Shown here piece after piece: positions 11,931 through 23,227 of a stretch of DNA of 64,000 bases (the stretch's first letter is position 1; each line of letters opens with the position of its first letter). Under the pieces are notes generated by a model. The model worked only from the letters and a program-made list of their open reading frames with translations. It did no database searches and was not told the DNA's origin. The DNA comes from Taxillus chinensis (taxonomy: Eukaryota > Streptophyta > Magnoliopsida > Santalales > Loranthaceae). Made by a program: the position numbers and the translations under genes. The stretch is taken from the NCBI GenBank assembly GCA_023512835.1, contig CM042090.1:7045843-7109842 (forward strand), written 5' to 3'.

Positions 11931-12410
11931 TGTAACAGCCCAAGTCTCCCGTTGTATGATATTGTTCAATTTAGGGCCCAAGCCCAATCCTCGGTTTTGT
12001 TTTTAGCAATGCCACACAGGCACCCCAAAAGGCCTCGTGCCAGGAGAGGTATCCATGCCCTCTTAAGAGGCATGTTTCGTTCTCCTCCTCATACGATATG
12101 GGACTTGCAAAATCCTCAGACTCTACAATCTACCCCCCTTAGGAAGCCCACATCCCCGTGAGACTATGGCACACCGACTCGGTCCCCAGCTCTGATACCA
12201 TTTGTAAGAGCCCAAGTCCACCGTAGCACGATATTATCCGGTTCAGGGCCAAAGCTCAATCTCCAGTTTTGTTCTTGACAGTGCCATACAGACAAAGTCC
12301 CACATCGGCTGGAGAGGATAACGAAATGTGCCTCTTAAGAGGACGTGGAGACCTCTCCTGGCACGAGACCTTTTGGGGTGTTTGTATGGCACTGCCAAGA
12401 ACAAAAGGTT
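11931..12410 (-). mobile_element. TRIM-like small LTR retroelement with tRNA-Met PBS
   Basis: Two direct copies of a TGTAA(C/G)AGCCCAAGTC..GGTTTTGTT(T/C)TT sequence start at 11931 and 12203. Between them, on the minus strand, TGGTATCAGAGC (12200-12189) is the canonical plant primer-binding site for initiator tRNA-Met, directly after an LTR end in minus orientation. There is no room for coding sequence. The LTR at 12203 is rearranged, with part of it flipped between inverted arms. The right boundary is approximate. Confidence 0.75.
12267..12406. repeat. 27-bp inverted arms bounding a flipped TRIM segment
   Basis: Arm 12267-12293 (TTTTGTTCTTGACAGTGCCA..) and arm 12380-12406 are inverted complements at about 25 of 27 positions. 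The 86 bp between them match the reverse complement of the corresponding part of the other LTR copy (about 12015-12100, including CTCTTAAGAGG). Confidence 0.75.
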
Positions 12411-15400
12411 TGTTCAATCTAGGCTTAATTCTAAACCCTTTTCTAGTGAGGTTTGGAGGTTTGATCAACTAGTGTGATCTAGTAAAGGGTCTCTATTTTG
12501 GCTTACTAGAGCGATTTCTAGTATATTTTGTGATTTTGGTCCACTATGGTGGTCAAGTTGGGGTGGCCGACTAAAATGAGGAGTTTTCAATCAACCACCC
12601 ATTTCTTTATGTTTTTTCATCCTTTTTTCGTGGTTTGATCCCAATGTATAGTTAGGAGTCCAATAAACGGTTTTAGGATTGTGAGCCTATGAGTATATTT
12701 TGATCCATTATATTTTCAAGTAAAAAAAAAAGCTTAATACTCCATTTCATTACTCCCTACTAAGAGCATTAATACTAACTTCATCAAGTCAATATTACAA
12801 TTTAATGATTTTTTTTCATAAATTTACAAAATTCTTATTAAATATTCACATTAAATTCATAAAAAAATTCACTTTTTCACAAATTTCACCGGCATCAACC
12901 CACTGCAGTTTTTGTTGACTTTTTGGTAATGCCGGTCCAAATATGAGTTGAAGAGAAACAAAATAAATAATAACAATAATAAGATAATTCCCCCGTATTA
13001 ATGTTATATACAACAATAACAATAATAATTAAAAAAACACATAAAACAAAATAAAAATAAAGAACTTAACAATAATATTCATTTTATTGCAATTAAAAAA
13101 TATCAAAGTTTTCTTTTGATTTGGAAGATCCTTTTTCCAAATCCGCAACACGTGATCAAATAAATTCCGCATGATCAAAATTTAAAATTTCACATGATGA
13201 AAATTCAATAGAAATTCAAAATATATCATTAGGATTCTCTTTGTTCTTCAACTCCAATCAATCAGTCCAACACGTGATCAAATAAAAAAACAAAAAAAAC
13301 AAAGCCATGGAACAAACCATATAAAACATAAAATTGCAAACTGGCTTACTCTTTTATCAGCGCAAAATATAATTAAATCAAAAAATCAAATAGGTTGAAC
13401 AAATTAGACACCACAATCAAGACCCGTGACCCTTGGACAGATGATGGATTGGACACGTGTTATATTTAATATTTTTTCCTCAGAAAATATTTTTTAAATT
13501 TATATTTAAATTTTACTTTTAACTTAATTGAAAACAAGTACTTTTATTTGGTAATTATTTTCATCAAACAGTATCATCGCCGGAGCAAACAAAAGGTGTC
13601 ATCGCCGGAGATCTAAAGGAGCAGATGAGGCGGTGGTGTCTACGAAATCTTTCTCCAGCCAGTCGAACTGGCAATTTGATAGGCGAGAGAGATGGCAGTA
13701 AGATAGAGGGGTCAGAGAGGGAGAGGCTAGAGAGAGAGAGAGAGAGAGAGAGATTGCAGGAGAGGGGTGGAGAGATTCGAGAGATAGTCGGTTACTGGTT
13801 TTGGGATGAATTGTTCAAAACCTCTGTCCGCCTATTCAGGATCTGTGCCATTGCCTCTGCCACTGAATCATCATCAGCTAAATCAATTTCACGCCAGTTG
13901 AGTACATGCATATATGATCAGGATAATACCTCGCAACTAAGAAACGTAAAATACATCGTGTATTCAAGCCAATTCTGATGGTAAGGTAAGGCCAATTCTG
14001 GAAACAAGGTACAAGGAAATGGGGAAAAGACGAATGAATTTGCGACGCTGTTGGTTGGATTGCGATTTCTGATTGTAGTGATGGAGCCCAATAACCCCAT
14101 TTTGGTTGATGTTGCAATCGTGGGTGATTTTTATTTTTTGTTTAAAAAAAATGATAATTATTTTTAAATAAAACAATTTAAAACAAAAAATAATAAATAA
14201 TTTTTTTAGAATTTAAATATTTCCTACGAGAAAAATATTCTTTAATTATTTTAATTTTTTATTTTCTATATCATAAAATAATTATATGAAAATAAAAAAA
14301 TCTTCCAATCAAATATATTCTTAATCATTTCCAGCATTATTAAAAAAATAATTTATACTTATATTTTTATTTATTAATAAAAAATTTATAATTTAATATA
14401 AAATAATCATAAAAGCATTAAAGAAAATAGATATTTCTTTCTAATACATTAAAATATAATATACAAACATCATAAAAAAATTAAATATAAAATTTAAATT
14501 GTAAAAATAATTTTATAGTTTTTTTCTTAAATAAAAAAATCCATCAAAAACATCTGCTACGGTACGCGAAAAAGAAATAGAAAGGAATCAAATTTCATTT
14601 CTTTCCAGGAATTATACACAAATGAAAATGAAAAGAAAATCTTTATGGGAATATTATACCATCAAAATAGGAGTAAGTTGATTCTCCCTATTCCGGATTT
14701 ACAAAGGTTGCTTTGTGTAAAGGAATCTTTTTATCAATTTTTCCCTCTCTTTTCGAATCGGGCTATCATCAAAACACGAAGACCTACGCCATCTCATTTG
14801 TACTGAACGTGAAGACATGCGCCATGACAACCCATAGCCCTCTGGAAATCGTCAACAACGGCAACGACAACCCACGGCAAATTCTTCGTGTTCCAAACAC
14901 GAACGTCGATGGCGGACGGCCTGCGCCGTCTCCTTTGTACCTTCTGAACAACCTTGCATTGTCAGCTGGCCTCTGGAAATCGTCAACAACGGCCACATTA
15001 ACCCACGGCCGCAACAACCACGACAACCCACGGCGACGACTCCCAAATTCCGACCGTCACCTCCATAGATTGATCTGACGTGGCGTGGAGAGAAAGGGTA
15101 AATCCACCGGCAAAATAGATCTGAAGACGCAAAGCTTCATTCGACGGGATGGAGGGCAGCCAGTGGCATGGAGGGGTAGCCGGCGGCGTGGAGGGACTTG
15201 GAGACGGGCGGACAACATACGGGAAGTAAATGTGGAAAGAGGAAGAAAGAAATTAAAATTTTCATTTAATAAATTTAAAGGATATTTTAGTAATTGATTT
15301 ATTTATTACCTTTCTTATTCTTACATATCAAATACAGTGAAAATGATGGACCATTGCATTCTGATTTCCACGTATCAAGCATGCTATAGTACTTTAATAA

Positions 15401-15909
15401 AGCCATAGAGAAAAACTACCAATTTTATTTATTTATTTATCGGAGGGGAGAGGATATGACCGGAATAGGATTTCCATTACGTCCAACAAAAGTTTCCTTC
15501 CCCAACCAATCCGCCGCGCCTCTCCAGGCTGTGTTATATCCGCCCAACACATTACACATGAAATGCAAAAGTCATCCTCCCTCTGCACACGCAGAAATTA
15601 ATACCTTACGTGGACGCTATTCCTGAAATGGGGGAATTGATCCAACGTGAACAATCCAGAAGTAAATTGTAGCCTTCAAGAAAACCCCAAAAATCTTTAC
15701 GGAGGCGTAGGCTTCCCATTTATTGTTTTCAATGATGATATTAAGATGCAGCCAACGCGTTTATAATACAATAGGAGTAAAATAGATAAAGCAGTAACAA
15801 AATATGTACACTGTTTATATATATACAACAGGAGTTCACCTTACAAAGAATAGGTCCAAAAGAAGAAAAACAAAAACAAAAAAGTACTACTATACATGCT
15901 GCCTCTCCA
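12411..15909. other. Intergenic; AT-rich with a GA microsatellite
   Basis: No gene supported. A GA run lies at about 13732-13753. At 14.8-15.0 kb CCTCTGGAAATCGTCAACAA occurs twice, which makes a 121-codon ORF there look repeat-derived. Around 15.47-15.7 kb the GC content rises with no recognisable exon. The last part before 15910 should hold the ATG18 3' UTR. Confidence 0.5.
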
Positions 15910-18900
15910 TCAGAAAACTTCTCCCGGCTTGAGGAAGTTGTGATATTCCAGCTGAGTCATCTCCCCTCCGTTGAGTGGATCAAATTTGCATCTGTAGAAG
16001 CTGCATACAGTGTTTACCACATTAGCAACTACATTAACATCATAACCAAATTACAAATTGAAATTCGTTTTTACCTGCTCAAATCATGATTAACAGTAGC
16101 ATTTTGGTAGATAGAATTCTCATAAGCTTCATGCATATGTTATATAAAAAGCCTGGAGTAATACGAAATAACCTTACCATTTCTTTGTGGTAACAATTAC
16201 ATTTTTAATCTTGTTTTTCAACTTCTTTATAATTTTATAATAAAGCCACACCGTGCAAGCCCTAAATAACACTTCCCCCATTGGGCGGTAAGAATTCAGA
16301 CTTAGTTTGCAAGCTATTGAGTTTTTGAGACAAAATCATATTTTTAAGACACCTCCAGGTGGGAAAGAAAGTAAACAGACTTACCTTCCATCAATGCCAA
16401 GAATAACCACTGTATTCTTTTGGTGACCAAAGGCTACAATGTATTGAGAACCCTCAACCAAGCGAAACTGAGCCACTGACCACTCCGAGCTAAAATATTT
16501 GGGCAGAACACCTGTGCAGATGAACACCAAATTTAGAAGAAAAACCAAAAAAGAAAAGACTAATAATTTATGAGAATCATTCAACAGGAACATAATATTT
16601 ACAAGCACACAACATGCAGTACATAGCCAACATGTTTAAGAAGGAACAAAAAAAAAGCCAGCGAAGGGTCATGAACTCCATTAACTATATATCCAACAGT
16701 GCCAACTTTGAGACCATGAATTTGGTCTCCAAATACCTGGTCTCGAAAAAACTGAACTAGTTCAAAATACCTGTGGTTTGGATTTGTAGGTCCCTGAAAT
16801 AATAATACAAGCAGCTCGATAATGAATAACATCAGTGATTCTCTAAATTCCTGATTTATCGTTTAAAATACATAGGAATGTCAATCTTCCTGGCAACCCA
16901 GAATCTGAAAAATGTGCAAACTGCATGCATGCATATGTAAAGGGGTCATTACTTAGTTATCTTAACATTTTACATGTCAGCCATAATGACATCACACTGA
17001 GAAATGATTTTAATGAACTTCCTAAAATGTTATCAACTGTGTCATGGTAGATATGTAGACTGTTAGGTACCTAATGACCCGTAAAAAAACTTTTATCCCA
17101 TTTTGTATGCCTATGTAAATAAATGATTATCGTGCAGCATGGAACAGTTGACTCTTGCCTGCAAACCCAATTTAAATTTAAATAAAAAGAAGGGGAAAGG
17201 CAGTAACTTCCAAATTTAAAAAAATTAGAAATGCAAGTATAAGTGGGTGTAAACATTATCAAACAACAATTTAATTGCAAAATATTCATTTAGTTTACTG
17301 ATTGCATAAGTTCAAAAATTGAAACCCATCCCTTTGCACAGATATACAATAACCTTGCATTATATCACAGTCATTAGAGATGTGAGGCACACCGAAGGTT
17401 CAAAGGGATCCTAGAAGTCTAGAACCTAAAGTGCAAGGCGAGGTGCTTGCTTCATGACTCAATCCTATGGCAGGGAAAACTACAGAAAAGGCATATCATT
17501 CCTCAAACTGAATAAAGAAGACGTCTTACCCTTAATAAAAGAGAGAGAGCCAGAAGATGGAACATTGAGATTGGAATCGGAAGCACTATGTATCTTGTCT
17601 TTCCCCATGGAAACAGGATCTGATTTAAGGCCAAAAACATGGACCGTACCCTTGTCACTTGAGACAGCTAGCCATTGAGCAGTTGAAGAAAACGCCAAAC
17701 TGTATATCTCTGCCCTATCTGCTCCCCTTCTCACCTGCATGAGGGAATAACATATGACATTTCCTGACCACTGGAAGCATGAGATCTATAAAAGAAAATT
17801 TCTGACTGGTGGCATCCCATTTTATAAGTCCCTTGTGAAATTAAATAACCTACTTAGTTGACAAGTGTCAAACAAAAAGGTGAATGACATGCAAAACCTG
17901 TTTCACGAGAATCAGAACTCCAACCCCAAACTCCGTTTAGCTATTTTTTAAAGTTTGCCATTTTTCAACTTCAAAACTTCATACTGACTATTTTTAGTAT
18001 GTTTGCAATAAATAAACAATGGCATTGTTGCAACTGTGGAGTCTTTACAACTCCCAATTTTAAACAATTGTGAAAAGTGATGATTACTTATAAATTTGCT
18101 CATAATTTAGTTCCTCGTTGTTCTGTTAGCTGAAAATTTGCACCAGATAAATTGCTTCTATCAGCAATCCTGTAAATAAATCCTTGAACCTACTGACCCA
18201 AAGTTTCTTAAACACTAGAAATTATCACCAAAATGCCATCTAATGTCTAGAGTAAACTAAAGTAAACCAAAATGACATCAAAAGGAACGGAAAAAAAAAA
18301 AAAACAAATACATGCAATTACAATTGAAGCACAGAACCAAAATAGAATAAACAAATTACTCAAACATATGCCATTACAATAGAAGCACAGAACTGATATA
18401 GCATAAACAAATTACTCAGTTTGGCCTAACCCACGTACGAAACCTCAGAAAAAGGTTAACCGCAAACCTCTTGCAGCAATGTACCATCCACGGTGCTGAA
18501 AACCCTAACCAGAGTACCCTTGGTGCTCGCCGTAGCGAGCATGGTCCCATCCCGCGTGAGCGCAAAGCACGCGATCCTCGAATCATGAGCGATAATGAAC
18601 TTGGTCTTCTTGGACGCATAATGCTCAACCCTGACCTGCCCCTTCCTGAGCCCGGGACAGACCAGCACCATGGAATCCGCCGCCTGCGACACGGCGCAGA
18701 GCCCCTTGGGATTGACAATGGTCTCAATCTGATGAAGCAGCTTCAAGTCGGAGAAATTGTACACGAATATCTTCTGCTCCAACACGACCACGATCCGGTC
18801 GCCGCGGAGGCGGACGGCGCGGATGTCGGACCGGAAGGACAGCTCGCCGATGCAGCGGCTCTGGTAGTCGTCCCAGATCATGACCTTGTTGAGGGGGTAC

Positions 18901-19418
18901 TGCGGGTCGGGACCGCCACCTACGAGGACGAGGATGTTGCACCGGAACAGCATCTCCACCACGCCGATTCCGCCGCCGCGGTCGAAGTCCCGCCGGAAGA
19001 TCTCGCGGAAGGGGTCGCAGTTGTAGATCCGGAACCCGTGGTCCGTGCCCGTCGCGAAGCAGCCGTAATCCTGGTTGAACGAGATGTGGAGCAGACACGG
19101 CGGCGGCGCCAAGTCGCGGAGGTTAAGGTTCGGATCCTGCGCCTCCGGGTTGTTAGGGTTTTGGGGGTTCGAGGAAACGGACGACGGCGGCGAGCCATGC
19201 TCGACATCAGGAACGAGCCTCGGATGCATCGAGCCTTGCTCGTGTTCTCCGTCGTGAGGTTCGTCCCCCTCCGGTTCCAGCATCCTCGGAAAGTGGTCGC
19301 CGCTGGCAGGGTCGTGGTGAGAAAGAAAGTCGGAATCGGAGATCGAAATAGGGTTAGGGGAAGGGTTAGGGTTGGGATTGGGCCAGGAAGGAGAAGACAT
19401 GGCGGAGAGGGTAGCCAT
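15910..19418 (-). CDS. ATG18A: Autophagy protein ATG18a-like (PROPPIN, WIPI family)
   Basis: This WD40-type beta-propeller binds PI3P and PI(3,5)P2 on the phagophore and supports lipid transfer during autophagosome growth. Four minus-strand exons join in frame: 19418-18468, 17734-17530, 16511-16385 and 16000-15910, giving 457 residues, slightly longer than Arabidopsis ATG18a because of the N-terminal extension. Residues 1-100 are low complexity ([10 protein letters not shown], acidic stretches, [14 protein letters not shown]). The propeller starts near [20 protein letters not shown]. The junction [20 protein letters not shown] places VRRG at residues 318-321, where the family's (F/L)RRG lipid-binding motif sits. 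The protein ends [13 protein letters not shown]. All introns are GT-AG. Exon 1 is very GC-rich compared with its surroundings. The first in-frame Met is used; M7 is an alternative start. Confidence 0.96.
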
Positions 19419-21010
19419 GGGAGGGTCCTATCTGCAACTTTTGAAGATTTCAGGGGAGTGTATGGTGGGGGAGAAGGACAGTTGATGAGCGAGGAGGAGG
19501 GAGGAGGGAGGAGCGAGGAGGAGGAGGATTCATATTTTCATCCGAGAGTAGGAAAACGCGTGGGAGTACAGCTCTGCCCCTAGAAATGGGAGCTGGCTGT
19601 GTTTCACTGTGATTAAGGGGGGTCCGAGTCCGGGTCCGGATCCGGGGTGTGGGGGGCATTTCAGTCATTGCGATTGAATTCGTTTCTTCGATTTCGCGTT
19701 ACAACTTACAAATGTGAAATGTGAAACCCGGACTGCCTTCTTCTTCGTCCACACGCGCGATGACAAACCACACGCGATATACTCCCGAGGAACACACACC
19801 CAATTGCTGCCCCTCTCTCTCCCCCCTTTCCATATCTCTCTGTGGATTCTTTCTTGAAATTTCTTGTCACTTTTACTCCGTCTTTTTCTTCTTTTTCTTT
19901 TTCTTTGGGAGTGCATGTCTGTTGGTTGGTTGAAGAAGATGGGTAGCCTTTCTTTACTATTTCAGTTAAAGCATTCACACTGCCTATCGAAAATATATTT
20001 TTAAAATATTTTAAAAAAAATTAAACTTTTAAATAAAAAATTATATTGCATCAGGTCCTTCAAACCGTAAAATAAACTCATGCAACGAGACCGACAAGGC
20101 CTCGCTGTGATTTCGCCCATGCATTGTATATCCAATTTGCGAGGTAAACTCAAGAGCAACAAGATAATCAAATAGCAACCGTCATCTTAGGGTTAAACCT
20201 ATATGTTCTTTAACAATAATTTCTATCTCATATGATAGGATAACATAAGATCAAAAACTACCTACTTGGATTATATCTTGATAGATTGGTTGTGGCTGCT
20301 CCAAATCCTATCCTTTTCTCTCACCAAGACCCCCCAAACACAAACTGACGAACGCAACGTAGGATTTTTCCCTATATCCCCATTTCTTTTCCCCTTATAT
20401 ACCTTTTAATTTAATTTATTTATTTTTAACTTTTAATAATAATAATATCATTAATAATAATAATAGTAACCTATCATACTAAAATGCCCTCGCGGGACCT
20501 CATATTCCAAGCTAAGCTCACTCACAGTCAAAACGCTTACGTTAACGGCCACACTATCAAATAGATATTCGTAACTCTATCCAAAACGCTAACTTTTAAC
20601 CTCACTTAGGTACGGATCTCTACACTACTTAATGGTACCTATGGGTTTAACTACCACATTGCCATCTTCATATATATTCCATAGTATTAGATTGTTGGGG
20701 TAGGTCAACTATGGTCTATCATTGAAAACCTTTAGGTATTGGTATTGCAGGATTGTCGTTAACATCCAGCCATAACTCTTTTATTCTAAATGAATAAAAC
20801 AAACTTTAAAAATCACAATAGCCCAACTTACCATCTCGTTGGTCTCTAAAATATAGATTAATTTCATATGGTCGTTAGGGATAAAGATGATTCGTGTTGT
20901 CTGATAGAACAAGCATTTGCTAGCTAAATTAGCAATAAATCTAATCATCTTAGGAAAACTCATTTTCTTATGATATCTTCATTTCTCCAATTTAGTGTTG
21001 TTATAACACA
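19419..21010. other. ATG18a upstream region and intergenic DNA
   Basis: 19419-19960 contains GA/CT-rich tracts typical of plant 5' UTRs and promoters. I cannot place a TATA box with confidence. Beyond about 19960 the sequence is AT-rich with no gene seen. Confidence 0.5.
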
Positions 21011-21015
21011 TAGAT

Positions 21016-22792
21016 TGTAATGACCCGTGTTTGGGGTTCTGGGAGTTAATCATGTGATGGAGTGCACATCGATGGATGTGAAGATCAATACAACAATGTA
21101 GGCGTCGAATAGAGAGTTTTGACTGTGAGTGTGTCTGATTTGGAGTAGGAGCCCCGAAATGATAATTTTGGGATTTTTGTGGTGTGATCGGATGACTTTG
21201 TATTTGTTTGTCAAACGGAGCATTTTAACTATAATAGGGCTTGATTTCGAGTCCAATTGGCGTTTAGGCCCTGTAAGGGTAATTCGGATATTTACAGAAA
21301 TAAAAAGGAGGAGGTATAAATAAAGAAAAGAGGGGAGGAACCCTTATCTTGCTTTTATGGTGTGTGAGACGTGAAAAGAGAGAGAGAGCTAGAGGAAGAA
21401 CCAAGAGCTAAGGGGATTGGATGATTCAGACTCAAATCGCCTAAATTCGAGATAGTGATTCATTTTTTTCACTTTTATATCGTTGAGTATGTTTGATATG
21501 CTTTCTAGATTTGGGAATTTATCCCAAATTCGTGAAATTTGGATGGGAACCCTAAGCTTTGGGGAAAACCCACTTTTGTGTTAACTCTAGTGAGTTTGGT
21601 GCATAATATGTGATGAAACCCAAATAGATAGTATGTGGTATGAATTTTTATGAGGTTATGAAAGGTTTTGGGGGTTCTTGGGTCGACTTCATACGAGAAA
21701 TAAGCTGAAAACGCAAATAAACAGTAACCTTGGTGGAACTGTACGGTCGGGGACTCGAGGAGTCTAGATAAATGAATAGTGCTTAATGACTAATCCAGAC
21801 TAGAGGTCAAACCGGATCGGTGGGAGCTAAGGATTACTCGGATGCCTTATTCCGTATCATGGAGCTTAGTTCGGATGATTGGAAGTCTCGGTTGCCTTAT
21901 TTCATATTAGCGAGTCTTAATCCGTGCTAATGGAGCTGCGGATGTTTTATTTCGTGCTAATAGAAGCTCGGATCCCTTTATTTTGGATAAGTGATAATCC
22001 TGATTTGACCAGGATGATCCGGATTAGTGTGATGTTCTGGATAAGTGTGATGTTTCAGATGCGTGTGATGTTTTCGGATGAGTGTGATGTTCCGGATTAA
22101 AATTTAGAGGGAGTGTTATGGGCATGCGAGGTGATTTTGATAAGCCTAGGAGGCTACTGTTGAGGGCCTGAGAGGTGAGATTTGTGCAGAGTCTGAGAGG
22201 CAACACTGTACTACTGTACCTGAGAGGTACTATTGTGTTTGAGAGCTAATACGGGGCCCGAGGGGCAATACTGTGCCTGGGGGGTAACATGGTGCATGCG
22301 AGGCAATGTTTGAGATTACTTGGGAGGTTTTTTTGTATTTTAGTATGCATACATGATTGAAATGGTGATGTATATGTAACATTACACGAACACATGCCTA
22401 TACTAGTTTATGGGTTGGGATGGGTCGGGGAGACATGATCTCTATTGAGCTGTGGTTGCTCACTCCTTCTATTGTGTTTATTTTTGTTTTTGTTTATTTT
22501 CAGGTGTTTACATGAGTTAGGGGGTTCCCCTGAGGTGAAGACATTGTGTATGTTTATTTGCTTTGTTGAATTATGAAAACTATGATGTGATCCCGTGGGG
22601 GAAAGATTATGTATGTAGGTGTGTTTGTAGTGTGTTTTGAAATGAGATTTATGTGTATGTGTGAAATGGTTTAAAGACGGTACCCATGCTAATGTCTCTT
22701 TCTCAGTATTCTCACTAACCTCTTGTCCCTTCGGGTGCGGGCATAGAGATTCACTAACCGATTTCTGCGGGTCGAAAATTCAGGGCGTGACA
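21016..22792 (+). mobile_element. Solo LTR, Ty3/Gypsy-like
   Basis: It runs TGTAATGACCCGTGTTTGGG to CAGGGCGTGACA. Flanks TAGAT (21011-21015) and AAGAT (22793-22797) match at 4/5. TATAAATA at 21315-21322 is about 300 bp from the start, as in the next LTR. The 3' half has GAGCTGTGGTTGCTCACTCC (about 22449) and TTCGGGTGCGGGCAT, conserved in the sister copy. No coding region is attached. Confidence 0.85.
22130..22315. repeat. Degenerate 'CTGAGAGGCAATACTGTGC' tandem repeat in LTR
   Basis: About eight units of roughly 20-25 bp centred on GAGAGGYAAYACTGTGCCTG. A larger block of the same type occupies 24.53-25.02 kb in the neighbouring LTR. Confidence 0.75.
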
Positions 22793-23222
22793 AAGATTTA
22801 ACCATTTTGCTACGTGAACTAGAAAATGGTCATGTCTCATATGTAATTGAAAGGTGGCATTGATGATATCGAGAGAGACAATTACTTCTAAGTCATGAAT
22901 AGTTGCCACAAAATGCTTCTTTCCATTTCTTTGTTATTTTATTTGGTTTTAACTTTTGTTTTTGTATGTTTATTTTTATATTTTTATACTTTTATAGGTT
23001 TATTTTTTATATTTTGCTGGTTTCTTATTTTAATAATTTATTGTTTTCTTTTTTTTTATTTCCTATTTTATATGTTTTTTTCAGCGATTTGTTGTTTTGT
23101 TTATTTTTATTTTTATTTTTATTTTCAAACAATTTTTTTGGTTTAATTTTCCTTTTTCTTGTTGGTTTATAACAAAAAGAAAGCTAAACTTTTAATGGTG
23201 AATAAATCATGCTTACCCCATG
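22793..23222. other. Spacer between two solo LTRs
   Basis: 430 bp, T-rich after 22900. Two overlapping hydrophobic ORFs here (83 and 89 codons, Phe/Leu/Tyr only) follow from the T-rich composition and are not accepted as genes. Confidence 0.6.
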
Positions 23223-23227
23223 GTGGG

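Noticed and set aside
13625..13978. 117-codon ORF with ERERER run
   Set aside because: Built around a GA microsatellite; no homology or splice structure.
14713..15078. 121-codon ORF
   Set aside because: Contains an internal repeated block and no recognisable domain; no supporting gene structure.
16599..16832. 77-codon minus-strand ORF as an extra ATG18a exon
   Set aside because: It lies within the intron between 17530 and 16511; the flanking exons already join in the conserved order IKG|VLPKYF.
18471..19583. 370-codon plus-strand ORF
   Set aside because: It lies antisense to the GC-rich first exon of ATG18a; the minus-strand product is clearly conserved and this one is a composition effect.
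22895..23172. Small hydrophobic membrane proteins
   Set aside because: Two overlapping frames both look hydrophobic because the DNA is T-rich; no start context or homology.
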